This document shows, piece by piece, positions 41,731 to 52,275 of a stretch of 64,000 nucleotides of DNA. Below the pieces are notes generated by a model that ran no database searches, was not told the origin of the DNA, and saw nothing but the letters and a program-made list of their open reading frames with translations. The stretch comes from Tolypocladium sp. Sup5 PDA-1 (taxonomy: Eukaryota; Ascomycota; Sordariomycetes; Hypocreales; Ophiocordycipitaceae). The DNA lies in assembly GCA_000750105.3 (NCBI GenBank), contig JPHH03000031.1, forward strand, positions 248,001 through 312,000. Direction: 5' to 3'. The position numbers were made by a program, and so were the translations under genes. Each line of letters begins with the position of its first letter. Positions within the stretch are counted from its first letter, which is position 1.

Positions 41731-42870
41731 ATCGAGACGTATGACGACCGCTCCATGAAGCTGGCGAGAATGGCCGGAAAGGTAAGGTAGGGAGGAAGAA
41801 CGGAGGTGAGAGGCGTGAAGGATGTCAGTCGCCTACTGGAACACGACTGTTGTCAAATACGTCGACACTGCGGACTAGCCCGTTACTTGCGGCAGCCAAG
41901 GACTGGGATGCCCCAAAGCGAAATACGACACTTGAACGTCGTCAGCGGACTCGTAACTAGCAGCCCGTCTGGAGGCTGCAGATCATGCGCCGATGGCCGT
42001 GCCGAGTCTAGGCTCGGCCTAGTCCCCGAACATGTCTGTGCCGTCCCGGATCTCAGCATCAAGGTTGCCGAGCGCATACCTACGAGTAGCCTCTGCCGTC
42101 GAAGACACACGAATGTATCCGCAAGTGTCAAGTTTATGGCTCGATCAAGGTCGTCTGCAATGGCCAATCACGACATGGTGGCTGGCCAAACACGGGTGAC
42201 GGGTCCACTGAGCAAGGGAGGCTTTGGCTCCTTGGCGAGTGGCTTTGACAAAAGACATCCATGGCAGTAATTAACCGTCAAGCCGTTTCCATGACGGCCG
42301 GCGGCAGGTCGGGTATTTCCTAAAGCGGTAATCGTGTGTATTCAAGTACAGTATTGAGTGGTTCAAGATGTGAACCGTCAGCCCCCGACAGAGGCCAGGG
42401 CCGAGATAAACTCATATCTATGTAGATAGCCTTTGGTGGCTCACGGTACGGGACGCTGGTCTGTTTCTTCATTCCACTCGGGGCACAAGCGCACAGCCCA
42501 GCTCCTCGTTGATTCGATGGGGTGAGGAGATGGCCAACCCGCCGACCTGACCACGGCGACGCGTCCTTTAATCACCATCGACCCCATTTCTGGCCACACC
42601 TGCTGTCTCGGTCGACAAGCTGCTCCCGGAACACTGCCACCGGGCCGCTTCAAGAACCCGAGAATCCGAGCCGGGGCCAGCCGTCCACCCTCAAGTACTT
42701 CGCAACGGAGGGCATTTGCGGACGCGATGCACTGAAACCCCACGCGCAACACTCCACGTGTCTTGATATCTTTCTTCCTTTCAGCTCCACGAAACGAAGA
42801 TGGCTGTCAAGCGAGCAGCTAAACTCGCACTGCGTGGTTTTAAGCACGCACTGCACGCTCAACATACGGC

Positions 42871-42903
42871 CAGAGTCGCTGCAGAGTCGCTGCAGAGTCG
42901 CTG
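42871..42903. repeat. 11-bp direct triplication
   Basis: The unit CAGAGTCGCTG occurs three times in tandem in non-coding DNA. Confidence 0.92.
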
Positions 42904-43580
42904 TCAATCACACCCGTGGTTCCACTTTTCCCGCCGCGGTTCAGCGCGCGCAACCCTCGGAATGCCTCACAACTATGCTTGATTCTTGGAAACTTCCTCG
43001 GCATATGTCTGCGCAGGATATGAGTCAGGATGGTTGCAATCCGCTGCGCAGTATAGAGAATGTAGGATAAGTCAAGGTACGGTAGTGTGCGCCTAAGGGA
43101 CGAGATTCTGCTAACTTTCCTTGCGCTATCGCTCGTAGTGCTTGCTGAATTTGCAGCAGATTGTAAATTCGACCCGTCCGGCGCTCGTTCCGAACCTCCA
43201 CAGTGGCTTTCTTAGAACTCCATCCGCACCCGTCCCGCCGCAATTGTCGGCGTCGATAGGATCGGCGGTGCTCCGGTGCTCCGCTCCGGGTCCCGGATCA
43301 GCGGGTCCATCAAGATGCGGTGTACTCCGTAGACCGTAAGGTGCCGCCAGTCGGTGAGTCTCCGCTCTCCCGGACCTTTAAAGATGAGCTGACAAACGAA
43401 AGCCTCCAACGAGTTCATTTGTATTTATCGGGGAATTATTGGCGTCACAATCAGCCCCAGATGCATGAGCTGGTATTATACGCCTACGGAGCCGTTCTCT
43501 TCTCTCAATGAGGAAGTGGAACTTGGGTGAAGCCGGTGTGTCGGCACAAGTTGACGGCCACTTGTATCTCGAGCTACCGA

Positions 43581-43598
43581 GTAGTCCGTACGGACTAC
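43581..43598. repeat. 18-bp perfect palindrome
   Basis: GTAGTCCGTACGGACTAC is identical on both strands. It is two TAGTCCGTA words back to back, the longest member of the intergenic palindrome family described in the findings. Confidence 0.93.
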
Positions 43599-45470
43599 AG
43601 CGTGAGAGCTTTGGCTTACTGCTCCACATGCTGGGATAGAATCCTATCGGATTCCAACCTTCAACGACAGCCTCCACTACGCATTCTGATTCGTCAAGGA
43701 GCCACGGCCGTGTCGCTTGCTTCCACGAGAGCGGTGACACCATGGACTGGCGTGGAGGAGACGGCCCACGCGGTCAGCCGTCAACGACGCCGAGATGAAG
43801 ATGAGGCTGCAAAGCGAGCTGGGGCATCCACAGTCGGTCTCAACCTGAAGTTGATCGAGTCGTGAAGAGCCAACCGAGGTGACGGATATTGCCGTTCAGT
43901 TGCTGGCCCGCAAGATACTGACTGACGCACTGATCAGAGCGGAGAGCCTCTGACGAAGACACGGCCCCATCGACAACCCCCCTTTGCGCGATTGGGCACG
44001 GCGATATTGGAGGAGCTGCGGTAACAGCTCGAGGCTGCTGGCCACCGCCGGCCGAGGGATCCGAGAGCCAGGCTTGACCGCAAGGGGCAAGGATCTCTAG
44101 CAGCTCGGACGACTCGAGTCTCGGGCCGGGTCTTGCGGGCCGCCACCATCACGACGCCCGCGCCCACGCGTGGCCATTGCTTCGAGGTTGGCGAGTCTCG
44201 ACTGTGGCAGAGCTTGCGCGGGCCTTGGTTCGCCAGTTATCGTTTGCCCCTGGGCACTTGCCCTCGTCGTTTCGTTTGCGTTGTTCCTTGTGACCATCTC
44301 ACGATGATATTGACAAGGCCCAGCCACTACGAAGTAGCATAGTAACACCAACCGTTTGAAGCCAAAACAAGCCGACGGGGCTCGCGGGCGGCTGCTTCAC
44401 AGCTCTGGATCGCGATGAGGCACGATTAATTAGTCTCCTCCACGAGCCGTCACAGTTTAACATCGGCGGGATGGCGGGGAGCCCCGCGGCCCTGCATCAT
44501 CCGCCCGTGAATCGAAGAACATGTGGCGGTTCGGAGGCAAGGGAGGTCATGGGTTGCAGATGTGTTGTTCTCATCGAGGGTTTGACAGATGGGCAAGGAT
44601 GCGGCGAGTCGCGAGACGACAACATGCTCATTTGTGGGCTGTTTCTCGCAGCGATCCTTTACGAGTACATACGAGTATGCAATCGACGAGCAGCGTCCGA
44701 GCCCTGGCGACATCGCATCAGATGGACAAGGCGCACGCAAGACGCGCGCAAGAACGCGGTGGGAGGTCGTCAGGGCTGGGATGGACGATGCACCCGCCAA
44801 CAAATGTCGCTCCCACGGGAAAAGGGTGTGCTCGTGCCCCTCCGTCCGGCGTTTCGTTTCACTAGTAGGTACGGTCTGGTCCGAGGGTCGTGCGCTGCTG
44901 CTGCAAGGCAGTCGTCGTATCGCACGGCGCGCTGGGGTTGGTCGGGGCTGTTGGAGAGGGAGGGAGAACGCCTGAAAGGTGAGAAAACAGAGGGCAGAGG
45001 AGAGGTGAGGTGAGGTGGAGCCGGCGGCGCAAGGGGACACAGACACGACCTCCTCCATCCATCCATCCATCCACCAGCCGGCCCTTCCAGCTCCAGCCAT
45101 CCCGCCTCCTCCTCCCTCCCGCACCCGAGCGCGCGCTGCCCGCCGCGATGCCCCTGCGAACCATCAGCGACGAACTCCGAGGCGCAATCAAACCTTCGCG
45201 ACAGCTCGAGGCGTCCGCTTCCGCCATCCGGCCGCGGCAGGGCCCCAGCCAAACCAGACGGCCAGAGAGTCGAGCGGCCTCGCGCAGGTGCCACGCTGCC
45301 CACACGGTCTTCGTACCTGCAGCCAGATGGAGCGGAGGAGCCAGATGGACCAGCCAGAGCCGCGCCCGTGGGAGCGCAGCGCACCAGAGGGAAAATATGA
45401 CAGCTGTGGGCCCGCCCAGAACGGCAAAGGCCTTGCCTGTGCGCTGCCGTGCGCTGCTGTGCCTTTTCCC

Positions 45471-45505
45471 TGCTTTGCTCTGCTTTGCTTTGCTTTGCTT
45501 TGCTG
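45471..45505. repeat. TTTGC pentamer repeat
   Basis: Imperfect TTTGC repeats on the + strand in the presumed leader or promoter of the 46.36 kb gene. Confidence 0.85.
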
Positions 45506-46356
45506 CGCTGCCTTGCCTTGCCTGGCCTGCTTTTGCTTTGCTTGTTCGTGTGCGCGTCAGTGTCGGTGCGAGCGTCGTGCGCCGTGCGCGAGAAAACTCG
45601 TGGCTCTCTGACCCTTTCCTCGCCGCCCACCCCCTGCTGCGGGCCACTGAGACATGAATCCTTAAAAGACTGACTCGTCCCGTTTGCCTGCTGCCAGAAG
45701 GGCGAGAGCTGAAATATTCCGTGCTCCGCCACGTTGTCGTTGTCGTTGCTGCTTGCTTGCCTGTCTCACCCATCCGCTGGCTAATATTGTCATGCCTCTT
45801 ACACGCGCCCGCCATTATTGAACCTTTCCTATACCCAACCTACGCTCATCGCTAATTAACACGGCTGCCTCCGTCTCCTGGACTCGCTGGAAGCATCGCA
45901 CCTTTCGCGATTTATTTCGCAGTCCAACAATCTTGCCGTCAACCGCTTCGTCCCTCCCAGAGTCCGGGCAACCAACCGGTCAGCCAGCCGAGCCATATCC
46001 ACACGCACCTCCACCCTCGCTTCGCATTCACAGCACAAAGCGTGCGTCCCGAGTATCGCCTGGGTTATTATTCTCGATTCGTTGCGGCTACTTGCGTTCC
46101 GAGTCTGGTCCATCGGAGAAACACTTGCTGCCTATTTCGGTGATCCGGTGCCACCGCAGACCGCCATTGTGCAACGCCTTGATACGCCGTCATTGGACAT
46201 ATCGCAGCCTCCCGCCCATTGTCGCAGCCATCCGGGAAGGCGCATCAGCTCCGACCAAGGAAGCGACATTGGGGAGCTCGTTCATCACTGGACCGAGCCC
46301 GCCCAACTTTTCCATAACGTATCTTGGTTGGGATACTTGTCTCCCAGCGCCTCGAG

Positions 46357-47518
46357 ATGACGGGCCTCATCCCGCTCGCGCTCAACTCCGAGTCTCCCTC
46401 CAAGAGATACAGCGTCTTCCTCCCCGAAGGCGGCCACATGCTGCGCCGCCTGAGCTCAATGCAGTCCAAGCCCGCGCCGCTGAGGCGCTCGTCTCGCAAG
46501 GCCTCGCTCACGCCGCTGTACATTCTCCCCGGCTCGGCCACCGAGTGGAAAGCCGCCCTGAGCGACATCAAGAGGACGTACATGAACAAGAAGTACCGCC
46601 AGTGCTCTGACCGCTGCAACGACATCTTGAACAACGCAAAGGACCTGGTATGTCGCCGTTGTCGTCCATATTATCCCGCCGAGTCACTAACAGCCCCCCC
46701 CCCAGGACAAGGTCCAGCCCGCATATCTCGTCTACTTGCGCTTCTACGCCGCGACGGCCCTGGAGATGCAGGCTCGCGCCGTCCACCACTCATCCCCTCA
46801 TCGCGTCAGCATGTTCAATCAGGCGCAGACTCACTACCGCATCGCCTCGGACCTGGCCAAGCAGGCCGACGAGGCCATGAGCCGCCCTTGCAGCCGCAAC
46901 TTCTCGCCCATGCCCAGCTTCCACTCCTCGGCCGACTCTGACGTCTCGCGGTCGAGCCCCTCCTCGACGAGGATGTCCTCTCCGGCGCCCTCGCTCAGCT
47001 CCATCGAGGAAAACGTCAAGCCCGTGGGCAAGCCCAAGAAGCGCGTCGCCTTCCGCGACGTACCAATCACGGAGCCCATGATTCGGCCTGACTCCCCTAC
47101 CCTGGGGTTCGACGACTGGGTAGGCCGGTCATCTCCGGAGCCCCTCTACCCAGAGTCCATTCTCAAACACGAGGACAAGAAACCTACGCAAGCCGACGTC
47201 CCGGCGGCCACGACTCCAGGGCTCATCCAAGACGAGGAGGAACCCGCTGACCCCTTTTTCCACGTCCGCTCTGTCCACCGCTACTGCACCGTCCTGTCCA
47301 GCATCAAACGCCAAATATCTTCCCACCTGGCCATTCTCGACATTGAGATTGCGGCTTGCCGCCACCCAGCCCCAGCTCCGCCAACCAACGACGAGCTGCG
47401 CACGCTGGAGATGGGTGCTCGGGTCGAGCGACTGCGGGCCAATGGCTGGCAGCGCCCCCGGTTCGATGTCCGCCGTTATGAGACTCTGCGGGAGAATGCC
47501 TTGGCCGACCTGGTGTAG
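46357..47518 (+). CDS. Conserved fungal protein of unknown function, helical N-terminal domain
   Basis: Two exons, 46357-46647 and 46706-47518, with a GTATGT donor and a C-run CCCCCAG acceptor; 367 residues. No named domain recognised. Residues about 55-155 (ATEWKAALSDIKRTYMNKKYRQCSDRCNDIL... LRFYAATALEMQARAVHH...AQTHYRIASDLAKQADEAM) have the spacing of paired amphipathic helices, like a TPR or MIT-type bundle. It is followed by a Ser/Pro-rich linker (SFHSSADSDVSRSSPSSTR), a KKRVAFRDVPI motif that resembles a PP1-docking RVxF site, and a C-terminal helical segment (CTVLSSIKRQISSHLAILDIEI). The N-terminus before residue 50 is basic and Ser-rich. An adaptor role is possible on this pattern but is inference. 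Confidence 0.85.
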
Positions 47519-48144
47519 CCATCTCAGGATAGCCACTACCTTCGGCCTGTCTTGCTGCCTTTTCCTTTTCCTTTTCACTGAACATATGCACAAATCCTTT
47601 TCGTACTGAGCTGGAACAACGGTGCCAACACGGCCACGTTTCTTATGTCCCACATCCAGCCAAGAGGCTGCGCCGTGTACACCAGGGCACAGAACCCCCC
47701 CTTTTACTACAACACGCTGCAAAGCAGACATGTCTGTACCATCACGGCACTTATTTATTCACGGCCGATCACGGATGAATGATAGATACGAACTAGTGCA
47801 AAATATCAACTTATTGAATGCATGACCCGAGGGTCGATTCTGACGCTACCACTTCTGTGTCCATGTTCATCGCTGCGCGTATATTGATGTTGCGTGTCCT
47901 CAAAACTAGTCGAAAAACAATTTCCGCTGCGTTTGGTGATATCTGAATAAAACTCCGTCACCTAAATACCCAGAAGCCGGGAGGCAACGGCGAGAAACTT
48001 GAAGAGGTAGGAAGCACGGGAGCAAAAGTCCCAGCAGCCAGAGAGAAAGAGGCCTCGAAGCCAACCCACGACGACAGCGCCGACTTGCAGCCAACAGGAG
48101 CAGAGCGGTGAATGAAAAGTTTAAGCCAGCCAAATCCAATCCAA
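47519..48144. other. Convergent 3' spacer
   Basis: 626 bases between convergent genes, AT-richer than coding DNA, with TTTTCCTTTTCC just after the first stop. Holds the two 3' UTRs. No gene seen. Confidence 0.65.
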
Positions 48145-49740
48145 TCAAGAACCGTTGAAACTGCGACTGCGCCGCCTGGCCTCCTGCTCCAACTCCTGAT
48201 CAACCTCCAGAGCCTCCTGTTTCTGCTTCTCATCCTTCACCTTGGCGAGCACCACCTGCACGAACGCGCCCGATTTGACCGTGTCCCTTAGGGAGGGCTT
48301 GGGACCACTCGAGCCCTGAGGCAGAGACTCCGCGGAGGTTCCAGGGGCGACGGCCTGCTCTGCGTCCCTCATTTCGTTGTCCTCATCCGATCCCGCATCC
48401 TTCTTGAGGTCCGCGATTTTCTTCTTCAGGCTCGCTGCCAGCACGGCGTGCTTGAACCTCTGCCTGACCTTGCGGCGCTCCAGGAGCTCGGGCACCAAGT
48501 CGTGCTCAGTAGCGTTCTGGCCGGTAAGCCAGATGTGTCCCAACGCTTGCTATAATCAACCGAGTCAGGTTTGTCATTACCCATGCTGGGGCGTGCGCGC
48601 GCTCTTACCTGGCTGGTCCATCTCAATTCGGGATCCGGCACAATGAGTCGAAGGATGAAGTCCTTGGCGTCCTGGCTGACGTCCTTCCAGTACCGCTCGT
48701 GGAAGACGACCTGGGAAGAGGTGCATTCGTTGAGCAGGTCCCTGAGGTTCTCGCTCCGGAAGGGAGAGTAGCCGCAGAGCAGAGTATACGTAATGACGCC
48801 CAGGGACCACATATCCACCGGCTTGCCGTGTCCCTTCTGCTCCATGACTTCGGGCGCGGCATATCCAAAGGAACCGGCCATTGTCTTGAGCGTGTCCTCT
48901 TTACTATCGAGCGTCTTGGCAATACCGAAGTCGGCCAATATAAGATTAGAGTCGAGGTCCCGAGTCACGTATAGAAGGTTTTCGGGCTTGAGATCTGGGA
49001 GAGCCAAAATCAGTATACCGAGCCATTGGAGACAAGATAGCAATCGTGTGCGCACCTCGGTGGACCACGTCGTTGTCGTGGAGGTAGTCGACGGCGCAGA
49101 GGACCTGCTTGATGGTCTGAGAGGCATCCTTCTCCGTGAACTTGCCCTGGTCGCAGATGCGATCGAAGAGCTCTCCTCCCGTGGCCAACTGCGTCACGAT
49201 GTAGAACTTGTCCTGCAAAAACGATTAGTCCCCGGCCTGCGGCGCATGCGCGAGGAGGCGACGGCAGCGTACCCTCGACTCAAACCAGTCGACGAACTGG
49301 ACAATGTGCGGGTGCTTCAGCCTCTGCAGCATGTCCAGCTCGTCGTACACCATCCTCTCGTTGCCTTTGACGTTCTTCTTGAGGATGATCTTGATGGCCA
49401 CCTTGCCCGTGGGGCCATCCGCCTCGCGGACCACTCCATAGGTGCCAGCACCAAGGGTTCTACCGAATCTGTACTTTGCTCTTCATGCGATGTTAGGCTT
49501 CCGGGCTCTGCATGGGCAGACGCAGTTTGCGGGGCCGTCGAACGTACTTTTTGTCGTAGCTCTCGGGTTGGCCGTGAAGCCGGTTGAACATGCCAGCGAC
49601 TGCGTGGAGGAGATGCCATTAGCCAACGAACGCGCAGAAACGGCTCTGCCAGTATAAACGCGGTCCAGGAGACGGTCGGGGGCACGCGACCGAGGGCGTC
49701 GCCAATCGAGATGGCACGAAACGGTCGACTTACAACTCAT
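48145..49740 (-). CDS. cmkB: Calcium/calmodulin-dependent protein kinase (CaMKI-like, CmkB type)
   Basis: Six exons: 49740-49734 (7 bases), 49599-49548, 49480-49273, 49212-49056, 48994-48609 and 48549-48145; 404 residues. The tiny first exon encodes MS and one base of F, giving MSFAGMFNRLHGQPESYDKK, the usual N-terminus of this family. Kinase features: glycine loop LGAGTYGVV (29-37), Lys50 in VAIKI, catalytic Asp142 in HRDLKPEN, Asp163 of DFG, activation loop ending KTMAGSFGYAAPE with Thr179 as the likely CaMKK site, and DMWSLGVITYTLLCGYSPF. After the kinase domain a basic amphipathic segment (RRKVRQRFKHAVLAASLKKK) fits autoinhibitory and calmodulin-binding sequence, then an acidic tail. It should phosphorylate Ser/Thr targets in response to cytosolic calcium. 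Aspergillus has CmkA and CmkB paralogues; CmkB is the better match by its N-terminus, from memory. Confidence 0.92.
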
Positions 49741-50906
49741 GGCGGCGGATGGCGGGGTATCTCGGACCGGGTGGCGGACGAGCAGCGGCGGCGGCGGCAG
49801 GACGAAGATGTCCAACGGTGCTGGGAGCTTCTCGCTGTTGTTGAAGCCGTGAGAGCGCCTCGCGACGCTGCTGGACGGGGTTCGGAGCGAGTGAGGAGGG
49901 AGCAGACGCCAAGTCGTTAGGTAGGGATGACGATATAACGGACGGCCTGTTGGCGGCAGCTGATGAGTTTAATAAGAAGGGCCAGCTGGGCACAGGACCC
50001 CTCAGCCCCTCGCAAGGCCCGCCTCGTGCTGCCCAGCAGGCCACAGGCGTAATAATACCGTCAGACTGGGGGGTGGGGGGGTGTAGGGAGGGGGTTGGAG
50101 GGTGGCTCCCCAGCTAACCCGGTCGAGCCACTTGCAGCTGGACTGGACAGAGTTGGCGATGGGTGTGGCTGCGATGGGTGTGGCTGAGCCAGCTAGACGA
50201 GCGCCTTGGCGAACCCAATGGGTGGATTTACGAGAAACAAGCAGTGGCTGAGCGCGAGCCGGAGATGATTGAAAACGGGCCGTGGAACTCTCTAATAAGC
50301 CACGGGGTTGGTGCGGACTACGTACATGTTCGCCCAAGGCGCATTTTATGGAGGCCTCGACGGCGACCCCGAAATCTGCTCTGCCAAGTACGAGTACAGC
50401 CGCCAGCGCGAGATTCGATCGTCCTTGTGCTATCTAACTTGGATTGGTGGAGCGTTGGAGGGCTGGGGGACACAGACTCCAGTGGGCGAAATGCCCAATC
50501 TGGCATTGCCTCGCCGCTTGTTGCGACCCTGGGCATCTAATTCGAGCCTCGGGCGTTGTTGGACGACTACGGATACGCCTCCGCCGTCCACGGGCGACAT
50601 GGACTTCAGATTGGCATTTCGGGCGAAATGAAGTAGCGAGACGCAGCCGGAGGGACATCCACCTCCTTGTCGTTAAGACGACGTTTGGCGAAACATGAGC
50701 ACCGGAACCCAGCATGTGCAACGCGCAGGGCAAAGCTCGCAGCCCTGCAGTTTAAGCCGCGTCAACCACCACCCGCCCGCTCTCCCGACAGCGAATATCT
50801 GCCACGGGATATTTCCAGCAGGCATGCACGCTCCCGACCAACAAGTGTTGCCATGAACGGGGGCTGTAGATTGGCCCCGTAGCCTCCCGCAGCCTGATGC
50901 GCGTTT
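49741..50906. other. Kinase promoter and region upstream of the NLR pseudogene
   Basis: 1.2 kb. Nearest the kinase it is purine-rich on + and presumably the kinase leader. At about 50,308-50,631 a + strand frame (AQGAFYGGLDGDPEICSAKYEY) is open and of normal composition, but I do not recognise it and it lies in no clear gene. It may be the remains of the 5' part of the NLR locus. Confidence 0.45.
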
Positions 50907-51801
50907 ATGGGAGGCGACTCCGTCAAAACCTGGTCCAACTCCTCGAGCTCGGGGAGCTTTTGGCCACAGGGTTGGCTACCCGTCGGTGAAGATTTCAAGC
51001 AAGCCCGAATACATTCCGTCGACTACGACCGGACTGGCGGCAGCGCAGCCGCACAAACCTGTTCATCTATGACTTTGCACAGTCCCTCCTCGGGGGGATG
51101 AGAAACAACCCCCTTATTCGCAAGAGCCAGTCAAGGGCTGTCCTCGTCGGCCACAGCATGGGCGGATATGTCGCCAAGAAGACCTACATACGTGCGAGGC
51201 GGGATCCAGCCTGCAAAGATCTCTCCTAGCGCTTTCACCCCAGCTCGCCGGCGCATCGAAAACATACATCAACGAGCTGGCCACCAATTCATCCTCCCTG
51301 TCCGAGCTGAGCGACCCCTTTCGATCGTGGAATCTACCCGTTGGTTTGACCTAGCGGAAACCAACGTAGTGTTTCAGAGTATACGTATTTTGACGGGGAA
51401 GAAGGACACACCCACGACAGTGACAGTGTGAGGGGGGTCAGGACCCCCCTGTTCGCATGTATATAAGGGACAAGCTTTCCCAGTGAGTCTAGAAGAGGTC
51501 ACGCATTGCAGAATTAATAAGCCTACGGGCGCCCTTTCTTCCCCAATCCGTCACCAAGATGAGTTGAGTAACAGATGAGTGAACAGCCACACGGCCACGA
51601 TGAGTGAAAATGAGATAATCAACCCCACCTTCAGTCTAGAGACTACGAGCAGCTTCTAGCAGCAGCGGTACCATCTGAACAGATGGTTCGTGTAAGTCAA
51701 ATCCTTCCTGAGTGATTGCTGACACCCAAGACTCGTTGAGTGTAGTCTCCAGAGACGTGCAACCAGTGTCGTTTAGGTGTGCGTGTTTCACTCCATTAAC
51801 G

Positions 51802-51934
51802 TATGAGTTATTTAGCTGGGTATGAGTTATTTAGCTGGGTATGAGTTATTTAGCTGGGTATGAGTTATTTAGCTGGGTATGAGTTATTTAGCTGGGTATG
51901 AGTTATTTAGCTGGGTATGAGTTATATAGCTAGC
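51802..51934. repeat. 19-bp minisatellite, six perfect copies plus one degenerate
   Basis: The unit TATGAGTTATTTAGCTGGG begins at 51802, 51821, 51840, 51859, 51878 and 51897. A seventh, altered copy starts at 51916. It lies in the AT-rich insertion of the NLR pseudogene. Confidence 0.97.
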
Positions 51935-52222
51935 CACGATAGCTGGCCACGGTATCTATATCAACTCTTAGCTACGGATAGTCCTCTATGTTTTCTCTTC
52001 TTCTTTATCCGTAAGCTTAGATTCTTTGCCCCATTACTTAGACTCTTTTCCTACCTTCAAGAACTATTATACCTTATCTTTGATAGTATTTCAATATCCT
52101 TATAATGAAGTATAACGTCGTTTTTATCGTCTTTACCTTCTTTACTATTATCTTAGCTACCAATCCTCCATTGGACAGAACTAGAATACCTCTACTTGGC
52201 GTAAGTAAAAATATATCCTAAG

Positions 52223-52275
52223 TGAATATAATCCCTTAGAATAAGAGGCTGAATATAATCCCTTAGAATAAGAGG
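52223..52275. repeat. 27-bp tandem duplication
   Basis: Two adjacent copies of a 26-base sequence beginning TGAATATAATCCCTTAG (52223-52248 and 52250-52275), separated by one C, in the AT-rich insertion. Confidence 0.95.

Larger units (their letters stand above)
41731..46356. other. 4.6 kb gene-free divergent spacer
   Basis: Largest spacer in the window, between the ABC transporter (-) and a conserved unknown gene (+). It contains a CAGAGTCGCTG triplication (42871-42903), a TACTCCGTA word (43323-43331), an 18-bp palindrome (43581-43598), ATCC repeats near 45055-45072 and TTTGC pentamers (45471-45505). ORFs up to about 320 codons at 44.8-45.8 kb are low-complexity readings of C/T-rich DNA on several frames. 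None has a domain, and I saw no spliced model. The final kilobase is C/T-rich as in a leader for the + strand gene. Confidence 0.5.

Noticed and set aside
44770..45815. Overlapping 200-320 codon ORFs in several frames
   Set aside because: Produced by C/T-rich and TTTGC repeat DNA; the frames carry Arg/Ser/Gln or Leu/Cys runs and no conserved motif.
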